Assembly (NCBI GenBank): GCA_003223245.1
Contig: QHYI01000133.1
Span: 1 to 47,169, forward strand
Origin: Acidobacteriota bacterium
Lineage (GTDB): Bacteria; Acidobacteriota; Terriglobia; Acidiferrales; UBA7541
Direction of reading: 5' to 3'
DNA length: 47,169 nucleotides
Shown here: positions 16,614 through 24,830 of the stretch, in pieces
How the letters are laid out: the number at the start of each line of letters is the position of its first letter
Position numbering within the stretch: position 1 is the first letter of the stretch
Notes under the pieces: model-generated
The model's database searches: none
Seen by the model: only the letters and a program-made list of their open reading frames with translations
Told to the model about the DNA's origin: nothing
Made by a program: the position numbers and the translations under genes

Positions 16614-17426
16614 GAATCGCCTCGATGTAACCGCCCGGATGTTTCCGTTGGTGGTGGAGAAACCCCTGCCGGGCGGGGATTCTAGCCTACCTCTATGGGC
16701 CGCAGGCGTCCAGTCGTCGCTGTGGAAACTGCCAGCATCGCTATGCTCTCCCGCGTGACCGTCAGCAAGGACGCAGTGACGTTCTTCGCAAATGCCCGGC
16801 TCCCTCAGCGAGTCCGCCAAGCTCCGAATCTGCTTGGTAATCATGCGCCGGAGTATAAGCGGGACAGGCAGTCGTTCGACTATCTCCGCCGCCCGTCCCA
16901 ATCCCTGGAACTGACCGAGGCACTTCCCGTGCTCGAATGCGTCATCGCTCAGGTGCTTGTCGAAGGCAGCACCGTCGCGCCAACCCTCGTTCTCAGCGCG
17001 CGCAGCCAAGCCAGCCACAAGCAACGCCAGAACCTAAACTCCGGCCGCTTCCAGCCAGTTTGGTTCGCGGTGCTGTGCCGCAGAAAACGGCACGAGAAAT
17101 CTCGAGAAATCTCCGGTCACAAGACCGACTACATGTTCTCGCGGTACAAGATTGTCTCTGAGGCAGACAATCGCAGACGCGCCGGGCCCAAAATCCAGTG
17201 GTACTTACTAGCGTGTGGGTTCTTTTCAAGGGATTTTGCAGATTTTTATTTTCGTCAGATGTAGCAACGTGTGTCATCGTATCGTGTAGCGGGTTTTCGC
17301 CTGTATTGGCAACAACAACTGGTGACCATAGGAATCGGCGAGAAAGGTCGAAGGACCGTGCCGAAACCTTCATCTTTACTGGTGATTCGGCAAAGTGGAT
17401 TAGGAAGGGTGATCTGAAAATAATTT
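16614..17426. other. Intergenic stretch of about 0.8 kb, no gene recognised
   Basis: Open frames exist on both strands (plus 16695-17264; minus in frame with CHAD to 17024) but neither has a recognisable motif, ribosome site or plausible composition. An 8-bp inverted repeat GATTGTCT...AGACAATC lies at 17150-17172 without a following T run. The promoter of the CHAD gene should lie at the left end. Confidence 0.45.
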
Positions 17427-17513
17427 TGGTGCCGGAGAAAGGAATTGAACCTTCACGGCCTTGCGGCCACCGGATTTTGAGTCCGGCGCGTCTGCCAGTT
17501 CCGCCACTCCGGC
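17427..17513 (-). tRNA. tRNA-Leu (anticodon CAA)
   Basis: The minus strand folds as a class II tRNA: acceptor GCCGGAG pairs with CTCCGGC, followed by A and an encoded CCA at 17427-17429. The anticodon arm CCGGA-CTCAAAA-TCCGG gives anticodon CAA, reading UUG. A long variable arm (GGCCGCAAGGCC) and the T loop GGTTCAATTCC are present. Length is 87 nt including CCA. Confidence 0.96.
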
Positions 17514-17982
17514 CTTTATTGAAAAGCTTACGGCCTAAGTTTACTATAGGCTTGCAGTTGTTTGCGAGGCTCCCGGCGGGACTGGGCGCACGTCAGAGGA
17601 GGCGTGAGCCTAGTGCTGGTTAGTCCAATGAAAATCCATCCTGAAGTGCCTCGGTCCGTACAGGAGCTCGCGAAAGCCTCGAAAATCACTGCGCTTTCGC
17701 TTGGCTGGGTTGACGGTTGGGTGGTTCGATCCGATAGCCGAGGGTCCGGAGCTGCCGGATCATTCTCGCAGTGCGCTTTTTGCTTGGATGGTTTGGTCAC
17801 GGCTGGGCCTCGTTCTTCGTAACGGACTCCCTGGTGCAGAATCGGTTCCCCGCTGTACTTCCTGCCCCGCAAAAATAAATCCGAGAACTCTTCATTGAAA
17901 CGGTTTAATATGCTCGACGCAGTTAGTCCGGCCGCGGTGCTGGACCATCTAGATACAACTTTTGGTTCCCAGGAGAAATCTT
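17514..17982. other. Intergenic region between tRNA-Leu and GH2 gene
   Basis: About 470 bp with no supported gene. It must hold the promoter of tRNA-Leu (a TATAGT is seen on the minus strand about 25-30 bases upstream of the tRNA) and that of the GH2 gene. A minus-strand open frame (17528-18049) overlaps the GH2 start and has an implausible composition. Confidence 0.45.
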
Positions 17983-20637
17983 GTGCGACGATCGAGATAC
18001 GCTTTCTTTTGCTTGATTTGTTCTGTGGTCGTCTGTCTTGTGGTTCCAAATCTTGTCACTGCCGCCGATGGCCCCACGAAGCGAACCTATCTCCACAAGA
18101 ACTGGCATCTTCAGTCTTCCTGTGAAGTGAAGGCCACTGGCGATCAAATTTCCGTGGCGGGATTCGACACGTCCAGTTGGCACCAGGCCGATATTCCCGC
18201 AACGGTCATCGGCGCGCTGGTCACAGACAAAACGTATCCTGACCCCGATTACGGAATGAACCTGGACTCTTTCCCGGGAATGAGCCATTCGAGAAAATCG
18301 GTTTTTGCCAATGAGGACATGCCCGAAGACAGTCCTTTCCGTTGCTCCTGGTGGTATCGCACGGAGTTTTCGTCAGCCGTTAGCGCGGAGAAGAATGTGT
18401 GGCTCAATTTTCTCGGAATCAACTACCGCGCCAACATTTGGGTGAACGGCCAGAAAATCGCCGATACCCATGACGTTGCCGGAACCTACCGCTCCTATGA
18501 ATTCAACGTCAGCAAGTTTTTGAAGCGCGATGCAAAAAACGCCCTGGCCCTCGAGATCTCCGCGCCCGACAAATACGATCTCGGCATCACTTGGGTGGAC
18601 TGGAATCCCACTCCGCCCGACAAAAACATGGGGATCTGGAAGGAAGTGTTCCTCACCTCGAACGGACCGGTTGCCGTGAGAAATCCTTTCGTCTCCTCAA
18701 AACTCGATGCGCGGTACAAGTCTGCCGAACTGACCATCAGCGCAGAGGTTCGCAACGCTTCGAAAGACGCCGTCAAAGGCGTGCTTCACGCTGAATTGGA
18801 AGGAATCTTTTTGCAACAGCCAGTGGAATTAGCCAGCGGCGAATCCAAGATCGTCAAATTCTCTCCGGATCAATTCCCAAAGCTCAAGCTTGCTCATCCC
18901 CGAATCTGGTGGCCCTATCAAATGGGCACGCCGAATCTCTACACCGCGAAACTGCGCTTCGAAATCGGCAAGCAGGTTTCCGATACGGCCGACGTGACCT
19001 TCGGCATCCGCGAAGTCAGTTCTGAGCTCACTGACAAGGGGCATCGTCTGTTCAAAGTTAATGGCCGGAAAGTCTTGATTCGCGGCGCCGCTTGGGCTCC
19101 CGATCTGCTCCTTCGTTGGTTTTCGGCAAAACTCGATGCCGATCTCGCTTATGTCCGCGACATGCACTTGAACACCATTCGCCTCGAAGGCCGACTCGAT
19201 CGCGATGAATTGTTCGAAAAAACCGACAAACTGGGCATTCTGGTCATGCCCGGCTGGACCTGTTGCGATGCCTGGGAACGCTGGCGATATTGGACCGGCG
19301 ACCAGGATCGCGTCGCTGCCGCCTCCTTGCGCGATCAAATCACGCGCTTGCGCAACCATCCGAGCGTTTTTGTGTTCCTAAATGGCAGCGACAATCCCCC
19401 ACCTGCCGACGTCGAGCAAATGTATTTGGGCATCGAGAAAGAATTGGAGTGGCCCAATCCCATTGTTTCCTCGGCTTCCGCGCAGAAAACGACGGTGACG
19501 GGCGAATCCGGAGTCAAGATGACCGGCCCCTACGAATATGTCCCGCCGGATTACTGGATTGAAGACACAGAAGCAGGCGGCGCCTACGGCTACAACACCG
19601 AAACAAGTCCCGGCCCGGCCATTCCGCCGCGCGAGTCCCTCGAGAAGTTCATTCCTCGGGATCATCTCTGGCCGATCGATGACTTCTGGAACTACCACGC
19701 GGGCGGCGAGCGCTTTACCAACGTAAATATTTTCACTGACGGCTTGAGCCGCCGCTACGGCGAAGCCACTTCGTTAGAAGACTACGAGCGCAAAGCCCAG
19801 GCCATGACCTACGACGGCGAACGCGCCATGTTCGAAGCCTACGGCCGCAACAAATACACGGCCACCGGCGTCATTCAATGGATGCTCAACAACGCCTGGC
19901 CTTCTTTAATCTGGCATCTTTACGACTACTACCTCGTTCCCGCAGGCGGCTATTTCGGAACGAGGAAAGCGTGCGAGCCCGTCCACGTGCAGTACTCCTA
20001 CGACGACAATGCGGTTTACGTCGTTAACAGCACCTACGAGTCTTTGAAAGGCATGAACGTGGCGGCGGGAATTTACAACCTCGATGCCAAAGAAAAAGCT
20101 TCGCGAAACGCCACGTTGGATTTTGCGGAAGACAGCAGCACCAAAGCCTTCGAACTGCCCGCCGCCGATGGTCTCTCGACGACTTATTTCTTGAAGCTCC
20201 AGCTTCACGACACTGCGGGAAAACTGATCAGCGACAATTTCTATTGGCTCTCCACCAAAGCGGACACCCTCGACTGGGCTGGAAGAGAGGGCACCGACTA
20301 CACGCCACAAAAAGATTTCGGGGACCTGACCGGCTTGAACAACCTGCCAAAAGCAAAAGTGGCGATCACCAAAGCAACGCGCGTGACCGGATCAGAGCAT
20401 CGAATGACCGTTTCCGTGGTCAACCACGGCAACAGCGTCGCCTTCATGATTCACCCGCGCCTCACGCGCGACAAGGGTGGCGAAGACGTCGTGCCCGTTT
20501 TCTGGAGCGACAATTATTTTTCGTTACTGCCGGGCGAGAAGAAATCCGTCACGGTGCGCTTTGACAGCTCTTCGCTTCGAGGGGCGACGCCGGAACTTGT
20601 TGTGGACGGCTGGAACCTCGAACCGGTGTCGCCATAA
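17983..20637 (+). CDS. Glycoside hydrolase family 2, exo-beta-D-glucosaminidase-like, exported
   Basis: An 884-residue secreted enzyme. A signal peptide (to about residue 28, cleavage near VTAADG) is followed by GH2 sugar-binding jelly roll, Ig-like and TIM-barrel domains. In place of the usual Asn-Glu of GH2 acid/bases it has LNGSD with Asp470, and YNTETSPGP with Glu540, the Asp/Glu pair and spacing I recall for the CsxA exo-chitosanase subfamily. It probably releases glucosamine from chitosan oligomers; beta-mannosidase is the main alternative. The GTG at 17983 follows AGGAGA by 6 bases. Its 3' end overlaps a convergent winged-helix gene by 89 bp. Confidence 0.88.
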   Translation: MRRSRYAFFCLICSVVVCLVVPNLVTAADGPTKRTYLHKNWHLQSSCEVKATGDQISVAGFDTSSWHQADIPATVIGALVTDKTYPDPDYGMNLDSFPGMSHSRKSVFANEDMPEDSPFRCSWWYRTEFSSAVSAEKNVWLNFLGINYRANIWVNGQKIADTHDVAGTYRSYEFNVSKFLKRDAKNALALEISAPDKYDLGITWVDWNPTPPDKNMGIWKEVFLTSNGPVAVRNPFVSSKLDARYKSAELTISAEVRNASKDAVKGVLHAELEGIFLQQPVELASGESKIVKFSPDQFPKLKLAHPRIWWPYQMGTPNLYTAKLRFEIGKQVSDTADVTFGIREVSSELTDKGHRLFKVNGRKVLIRGAAWAPDLLLRWFSAKLDADLAYVRDMHLNTIRLEGRLDRDELFEKTDKLGILVMPGWTCCDAWERWRYWTGDQDRVAAASLRDQITRLRNHPSVFVFLNGSDNPPPADVEQMYLGIEKELEWPNPIVSSASAQKTTVTGESGVKMTGPYEYVPPDYWIEDTEAGGAYGYNTETSPGPAIPPRESLEKFIPRDHLWPIDDFWNYHAGGERFTNVNIFTDGLSRRYGEATSLEDYERKAQAMTYDGERAMFEAYGRNKYTATGVIQWMLNNAWPSLIWHLYDYYLVPAGGYFGTRKACEPVHVQYSYDDNAVYVVNSTYESLKGMNVAAGIYNLDAKEKASRNATLDFAEDSSTKAFELPAADGLSTTYFLKLQLHDTAGKLISDNFYWLSTKADTLDWAGREGTDYTPQKDFGDLTGLNNLPKAKVAITKATRVTGSEHRMTVSVVNHGNSVAFMIHPRLTRDKGGEDVVPVFWSDNYFSLLPGEKKSVTVRFDSSSLRGATPELVVDGWNLEPVSP

Positions 20638-21064
20638 CCAGTTGGCGATTCTGCCGCTCTGAGGCATGGACCTTCTGGTCGGCCTGCGCAATCGTGGCCC
20701 GGGCGCCAGCGGCAGCCCGATGCTCATTCACGTACTCCACCGGAGCCACAAAGCAGTAGCCCAAGCGTGGCCGCGTTTCAATGAATCGCGGGCTTTGCGC
20801 CAAATCTCCGAGCACGCTGCGAAGCTTGTTGACCGCCGTATTCAAGTTATGGTCGAAGGCCACATAGGTATCCGGCCAGAGCTTTTCGCAAAGCGTCTTC
20901 CGCCTTACCACCTGTCCGGCGCTCTCAATCAGCGCCTCCAGAATTTGGAAGGGCTTTTCTTCTAACTGGATGCGCATGCCGTGCTTGCGTAGTTCGCGCG
21001 ACTCGAAGGACACTTCAAATGCCCCGAACCGCACGACCGAGGGCAAGTTCTTCACACTATCCAT
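20549..21064 (-). CDS. OmpR/PhoB-type winged-helix (CadC-like) protein, short
   Basis: Contains a complete C-terminal-type DNA-binding domain placed at the N-terminus: FGAFEVSFESRELRKHG, QLEEKPFQILEALIE, VVRRKTLCEKLWPDTYV, FDHNLNTAVNKLRSVLGD and the wing RPRLGYCFVA. In acidobacterial relatives this domain is usually followed by a membrane segment and TPR or beta-propeller sensors; here only about 60 unstructured residues follow, so the protein looks truncated. I chose ATG 21064; a GTG at 21109 is also in frame. Its 3' part runs antisense into the end of the GH2 gene, which it may regulate, but this is inference. Confidence 0.75.
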   Translation of the reverse strand: MDSVKNLPSVVRFGAFEVSFESRELRKHGMRIQLEEKPFQILEALIESAGQVVRRKTLCEKLWPDTYVAFDHNLNTAVNKLRSVLGDLAQSPRFIETRPRLGYCFVAPVEYVNEHRAAAGARATIAQADQKVHASERQNRQLVMATPVRGSSRPQQVPASPLEAKSCQSAP

Positions 21065-21413
21065 AGGCTTCACCCGGGGTTTCCCTGGCCTCGACCCCAG
21101 GTTGCCCACCGATCCTTTCTTTCGCGATTTAGCTTTCGACGTAAGTCTCTATTTCCCAAAGGCCACGACGCTGATAAAGACTTGTTCTTTCGCTGATTTA
21201 TTCCCACCAACCCAACGCATCTAAGCCAAAAGCGTTTCTCGGAGGTGCGCCGTCACGGCTCGTGGCCGTAAGTCGATCGAGTTTCCGCCTGCCGTGTTGG
21301 CGTGGGTGCTCAACGAAGTGAGCCCGGACCCGGCGTCGAGGCCGTTCCGCCGAAATCGCCAGGCCACATTTGCTGTTCAAATTCCAAACCCGCATCGCAG
21401 AAAGGAACAAAAG
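21065..21413. other. Divergent intergenic region
   Basis: About 350 bp between the winged-helix gene and the ferritin-like gene. No gene is supported. AAAGGAAC just before 21414 is the ribosome site of the latter. A winged-helix binding site would be expected here but no obvious tandem repeat was found. Confidence 0.45.
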
Positions 21414-22628
21414 ATGAAAAAGAAAGGAAATGTTTTCAATCGCAGTTCGAATCGACGCGCATTCTTTAAGAACAGCGCGGTAGTGGCAGGCGCGGCGACT
21501 TTAGGAGGCGGCCTCCTAACCGACACGGTCTCCGCGTTTGCGCAGGACGATGGCGGTTTCCCCGTCACCCGCGGCGACATTGCCATCCTGCGATTCCTTA
21601 GTGCCCTCGAGCAGGTCGAAGCCGACTTGTGGATTCAGTACGCCGAACTCGGCGGCGCCACCGATCAGGGCCTTTCCGCCATTGACCTGGTCGAGAGCGG
21701 TAGAAAGATCAGCACCGGTCTCGCGCCAAACTATGTCACCGCGCTTCAGGTCCTCGATGGCGACATGCCGCAATACATTGTGGACAACACCGATGATGAG
21801 ATCAGCCACCACGCATTTCTCAATAACTACGTCGCCTTCCTTGGAGCGAAGCCCGTTGACCTAAGTGCATTTGCGATTCTGCCGCCAAGCCAGGTCACCG
21901 GAGTTCCTCAAAACGGCCGGCTGACCAACCTGAAGCAGCTCACGGTAGACACCTCTTGGTGGACCCGCTACCGCAGCGCGGTTCAAAACCCCGATTTGGG
22001 CGGCACCTTCGAAAATGCTGTCCCCGATCTCGCTTCGCATCCCCACACGGCCATTCCCCTCAATGATGGCGATTTGGTCCTTAATCCCGACGGCTCCATC
22101 CCCAATCACCTCCAGGCGATAGCGAGCACCGCGGGATTCCACTTTGGCTTTATCGAGCAGGGCGGTACCAGCCTGTATCCCAGCCTGGCCCAGAAAGTGA
22201 CCAACCTTCAGGTGCTCCGCGTCTTGCTCAGCATCGGCCCCAGCGAAACCATGCATTTCCAGGTCTGGCACGACAAAGCCGGCAACGCTCCCAACATCTC
22301 CGACGGCAACCTTACCTTTCCCAACCTCAATGCCAATGCCGACCCGAATACCGGTTTGACCACCGTTCAGCAGGGAAACACTCAGACTCCCGCCCCCGAC
22401 CTATTTCAAACGAACCTGATCATGCCCGAGCCGACCATCTTCTTGAATTCCAGGTTCGGGCCCGTTTCGATCATTCGACCGACCCATCCGAATTTGGCTG
22501 CCCAAGGCGCGGTCCAATCTTTCGTCGATGACGGCCTCTTCCTGCAGCCGAATGGCCAGAACAGCCCCATCGTCGCAGCGCTCATGCAGCTTGCCGAAGA
22601 AGCGGACCATGCGCGCCGCGGCTTCTAG
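21414..22628 (+). CDS. Ferritin-like domain protein with Tat signal
   Basis: A 404-residue exported protein. The N-terminus SNRRAFFKNSAVVAGAATLG is a twin-arginine signal ending near SAFAQ, implying export in folded form, consistent with a metal cofactor. Segments SALEQVEADLWIQYAEL, DDEISHHAFLNNYVAF, SETMHFQVWHD and LAEEADHARRGF supply Glu and His spaced as in four-helix ferritin-like di-iron folds. The activity is unknown. The ATG at 21414 follows AAAGGAAC; the open frame upstream to 21294 has no signal. A strong terminator follows 26 bp after the stop, so it is monocistronic. Confidence 0.85.
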   Translation: MKKKGNVFNRSSNRRAFFKNSAVVAGAATLGGGLLTDTVSAFAQDDGGFPVTRGDIAILRFLSALEQVEADLWIQYAELGGATDQGLSAIDLVESGRKISTGLAPNYVTALQVLDGDMPQYIVDNTDDEISHHAFLNNYVAFLGAKPVDLSAFAILPPSQVTGVPQNGRLTNLKQLTVDTSWWTRYRSAVQNPDLGGTFENAVPDLASHPHTAIPLNDGDLVLNPDGSIPNHLQAIASTAGFHFGFIEQGGTSLYPSLAQKVTNLQVLRVLLSIGPSETMHFQVWHDKAGNAPNISDGNLTFPNLNANADPNTGLTTVQQGNTQTPAPDLFQTNLIMPEPTIFLNSRFGPVSIIRPTHPNLAAQGAVQSFVDDGLFLQPNGQNSPIVAALMQLAEEADHARRGF

Positions 22629-22654
22629 AGCAAGGTCGCTATCTTAGGACCAAA

Positions 22655-22697
22655 CGAAGGCAAGGGCCGAGGCTCGAGCTTCGGCCCTTTTCCTTCG
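22655..22697 (+). terminator. Rho-independent terminator after ferritin-like gene
   Basis: CGAAGG, then AAGGGCCGA (22662-22670), a 10-base loop, TCGGCCCTT (22681-22689), TT and CCTTCG: two stacked stems separated by small internal loops with T residues on the 3' side. Confidence 0.75.
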
Positions 22698-22848
22698 CGT
22701 CTTGTCTTTTCCCCCAGGGTGCCCTCCTGTTTCCCAAAAGGTCATTCCGAAAAGGTGATCTCAAACCTTAGTTTCAGGAGGGCGAATCCACTGAAAGAGG
22801 CTGAATCACGGCCCAAGCCCACAGGGTTCCCTGTGTCACTGCCATCCG

Positions 22849-22882
22849 TGATTCCGCGCAACCATTGCGGGATACGGAATCA
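22849..22882. other. Structured hairpin in the leader of the glycine-zipper gene
   Basis: TGATTCCG (22849-22856) pairs with CGGAATCA (22875-22882), and inside it CGCAA (22857-22861) with TTGCG (22865-22869), leaving a 5-base bulge. A smaller ACAGGG-TT-CCCTGT hairpin lies just upstream (around 22821-22834). Apart from these structures and the terminator, the 350 bp between 22629 and 22978 holds no gene. Confidence 0.5.
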
Positions 22883-22978
22883 TCCAATGCAGTAGAATGG
22901 GAGAAGGGAACTCCGCAGGGAAAACGCGGAGACCATAAGCTTTTGAAAATGGGATGCATGGGCATGAAAGAGGGGGGT

Positions 22979-23809
22979 ATGCGTAACGTGAAACGTTTTG
23001 TCGCTGCCATGGCAGCGTGTCTGTTTTTTGTGGGTGTGGCTGCCGCCGACACTTTGGAACTAAAAAGCGGCAAGGTGATCCAGGGAAAGTATCTCGGTGG
23101 CACGCAGCACATCCTTCGTTTTGAAGTGAACGGCGAAGTTCAAACTTTCAACACCAACGACATTGTGGCTCTGACCTTTACGGGACGCTCTTCGGGCCCG
23201 CCGCCGGCGCCCGCTCCGGCTCCTGTCGCTGCTCCAGCGCCTGCGCCACCGCCTGTCGCTGCAGCCACTCCTGCGCCAGCTCCGGGCGGGGCGATCACTA
23301 TTCCTGCGGGACAATCCATTCTCGTGCGCATGATTGATGGCGTAGACTCCTCCAAAAACCATGTCGGCGACATCTTCCACGCCAGCCTGGAGACAGACCT
23401 CACTGTCAACGACACCCTTGTTGCCCGCAAGGGGACTGACGTTTACGGCCGGCTGGCGAATGCTGAGGAAGCAGGCCACATGAAGGGCAGTTCCGAACTG
23501 CAGCTGGAGCTGACGCGCATGGTGATTGACGGCAAGGACTACCCGCTCGTCAGCAGCGACTACACCCTCCAGGGCAAGGGCCGCGGCAAGAACACGGCTG
23601 AAAAGGTCGGCGGTGGCGCGATTCTCGGCGCGATCATCGGCGGACTTGCCGCCGGCGGCAAAGGTGCCGCGGTTGGCGCGGCGGCTGGTGCGGGAGCAGG
23701 AGGCGCCGTTCAAGTCCTAACTAAGGGGCAGCAGGTGAAGATTCCCAGCGAAACCTTGCTGGAATTCCGCCTGCAGCAACCCGTAACCGTGACGCCCACC
23801 CAAAGCTAA
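22979..23809 (+). CDS. Exported glycine-zipper protein with Pro/Ala linker
   Basis: A 276-residue protein: signal peptide (MRNVKRFVAAMAACLFFVGV, cleavage near AAAD), a small domain (TLELKSGKVIQGKYLGG..., about 24-68) like those that bind cell-envelope material, a Pro/Ala-rich linker (about 73-105), a beta-rich domain with ITIPAGQSILVRMIDGVDSS, and a glycine zipper (GGGAILGAIIGGLAAGGKG, then GAAAGAGAGG) that could insert in a membrane. The ATG at 22979 follows GAGGGGGG. Likely periplasmic or outer-membrane associated; specific function unknown. Confidence 0.78.
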   Translation: MRNVKRFVAAMAACLFFVGVAAADTLELKSGKVIQGKYLGGTQHILRFEVNGEVQTFNTNDIVALTFTGRSSGPPPAPAPAPVAAPAPAPPPVAAATPAPAPGGAITIPAGQSILVRMIDGVDSSKNHVGDIFHASLETDLTVNDTLVARKGTDVYGRLANAEEAGHMKGSSELQLELTRMVIDGKDYPLVSSDYTLQGKGRGKNTAEKVGGGAILGAIIGGLAAGGKGAAVGAAAGAGAGGAVQVLTKGQQVKIPSETLLEFRLQQPVTVTPTQS

Positions 23810-24165
23810 AGTTGCTGCACACATACCTGTATTCCGACCAAGGGCGCGCCGCGTGCCCGCCCTTGGGCATCCGACGAGGATGCCCGTAGAATCTCGATCA
23901 ATCTCAAAGCGGCAACGGTCGTCTCGTTCAAGATTGCCCGTCAGCCTTCGCAAGGCGGGCACGGTCGCCCTCGCTCGGCAACCTGGGCCATCCCGGTGCT
24001 CTTCGCCATTTCCGCGCCACTTCCCGCGCTTCAGAACGTTGTCGGATTGGAACCATTCTCCGTACTTTCTCTCTTGCCCTTCCTACTGTTAGCCACTAAG
24101 ATAACACCCTCAGTAGGGGTGGGCGTCTCAAGTGGAGTGACCCTTTCAACTCAAGCGGAGTAACC
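23810..24165. other. Intergenic region with paired hairpins
   Basis: CCAAGGGCG/CGCCCTTGG (23838-23846 with 23858-23866) is followed directly by GGGCATCC/GGATGCCC (23865-23872 with 23878-23885), the two stems sharing two G. There is no T tract, so they are not a typical terminator. No gene was recognised in this stretch; its right end carries the direct repeat upstream of the XRE gene. Confidence 0.5.
24127..24165 (+). repeat. Direct repeat ahead of the XRE regulator gene
   Basis: CTCAAGTGGAGTGACC (24127-24142) and CTCAAGCGGAGTAACC (24150-24165) differ at two positions and are spaced 23 bp start to start, about two helical turns. The second copy contains the ribosome site (GCGGAG) and ends at the ATG, so a bound regulator could block translation or transcription. 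Confidence 0.6.
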
Positions 24166-24591
24166 ATGCCTAAAGAAAAGCCTCGGGTGAACATCGGCGA
24201 AGTCATCAAAACCTATCGCAGCCAGCGCGGCTTGTCGCAGGGCGACATCGAGCGCCGCACCGGGCTGCTGCGCTGCTACCTTTCCCGCGTGGAGAACGGC
24301 CACACTGTGCCGTCTCTTGAAACGCTCGCCAAAATCGCCGAGGCCATGGACATTTCGCTTGCCGACTTTTTCCCCGGCACCGAAACGCCCCGCGACCGGG
24401 AGACGCAAAAAGCCCTGGGTGAGCTTTCTCAGGACGAAATTCGCTTCCTCGCCGAAATCAAAAAGTACAGCAACACGCTTTCCGACGGCGACAAACGCTT
24501 GGTTCTCGCCATGATCCGCAAAATGGCCACCCTGATTCCCGCTCAGGCAGCCGCCGCCAAAAAAATCATCGCCCGCCGCCCCACCGCTTAG
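24166..24591 (+). CDS. XRE-family helix-turn-helix regulator
   Basis: A 141-residue transcription factor. The HTH covers about 9-65: IGEVIKTYRSQRGLSQGDIE, RTGLLRCYLSRVENGHTVPS, LETLAKIAEAMDISLADFF. The C-terminal half (FLAEIKKYSNTLSDGDKRL, VLAMIRKMA) is helical and probably dimerises. No peptidase or cupin domain is present. The duplicated sequence immediately upstream suggests autoregulation. It is not in an operon with the next gene, which is on the other strand. Confidence 0.88.
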   Translation: MPKEKPRVNIGEVIKTYRSQRGLSQGDIERRTGLLRCYLSRVENGHTVPSLETLAKIAEAMDISLADFFPGTETPRDRETQKALGELSQDEIRFLAEIKKYSNTLSDGDKRLVLAMIRKMATLIPAQAAAAKKIIARRPTA

Positions 24592-24830
24592 CGGATCCGC
24601 CTTGGCTTCGTGGTGATCCCGAACCCGGTCACGCCGTTGGCGAGCGGCGGTGAGGGATCTGTCTTTCTCTCCGCCTTTCCTAGCACCGGGGCTTTAGGCC
24701 CGGCATCTTCTCTTCCGCCTCCAAATCCCAGCGGGCTGCGCGCGGCCATTCCCTCTATTCCTGCCGTTCCCGGGAACTACTTGCGTTCTTCGAAGAGCGT
24801 CAAGCGCCTCCATCCAATTGCCGTCTTCGG

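Noticed and set aside
16614-17024. In-frame N-terminal extension of the CHAD gene (137 codons)
   Set aside because: No similarity to CHAD proteins, no ribosome site at its start, and GTG 16613 has a good one.
17150-17172. GATTGTCT/AGACAATC inverted repeat as a terminator
   Set aside because: No T tract follows on either strand and no gene ends here.
16695-17264. Plus-strand open frame of 189 codons
   Set aside because: Starts without a ribosome site, composition is unlike the neighbours, no motif recognised.
17528-18049. Minus-strand open frame of 173 codons
   Set aside because: Overlaps the start and signal peptide of the GH2 gene antisense and has no family features.
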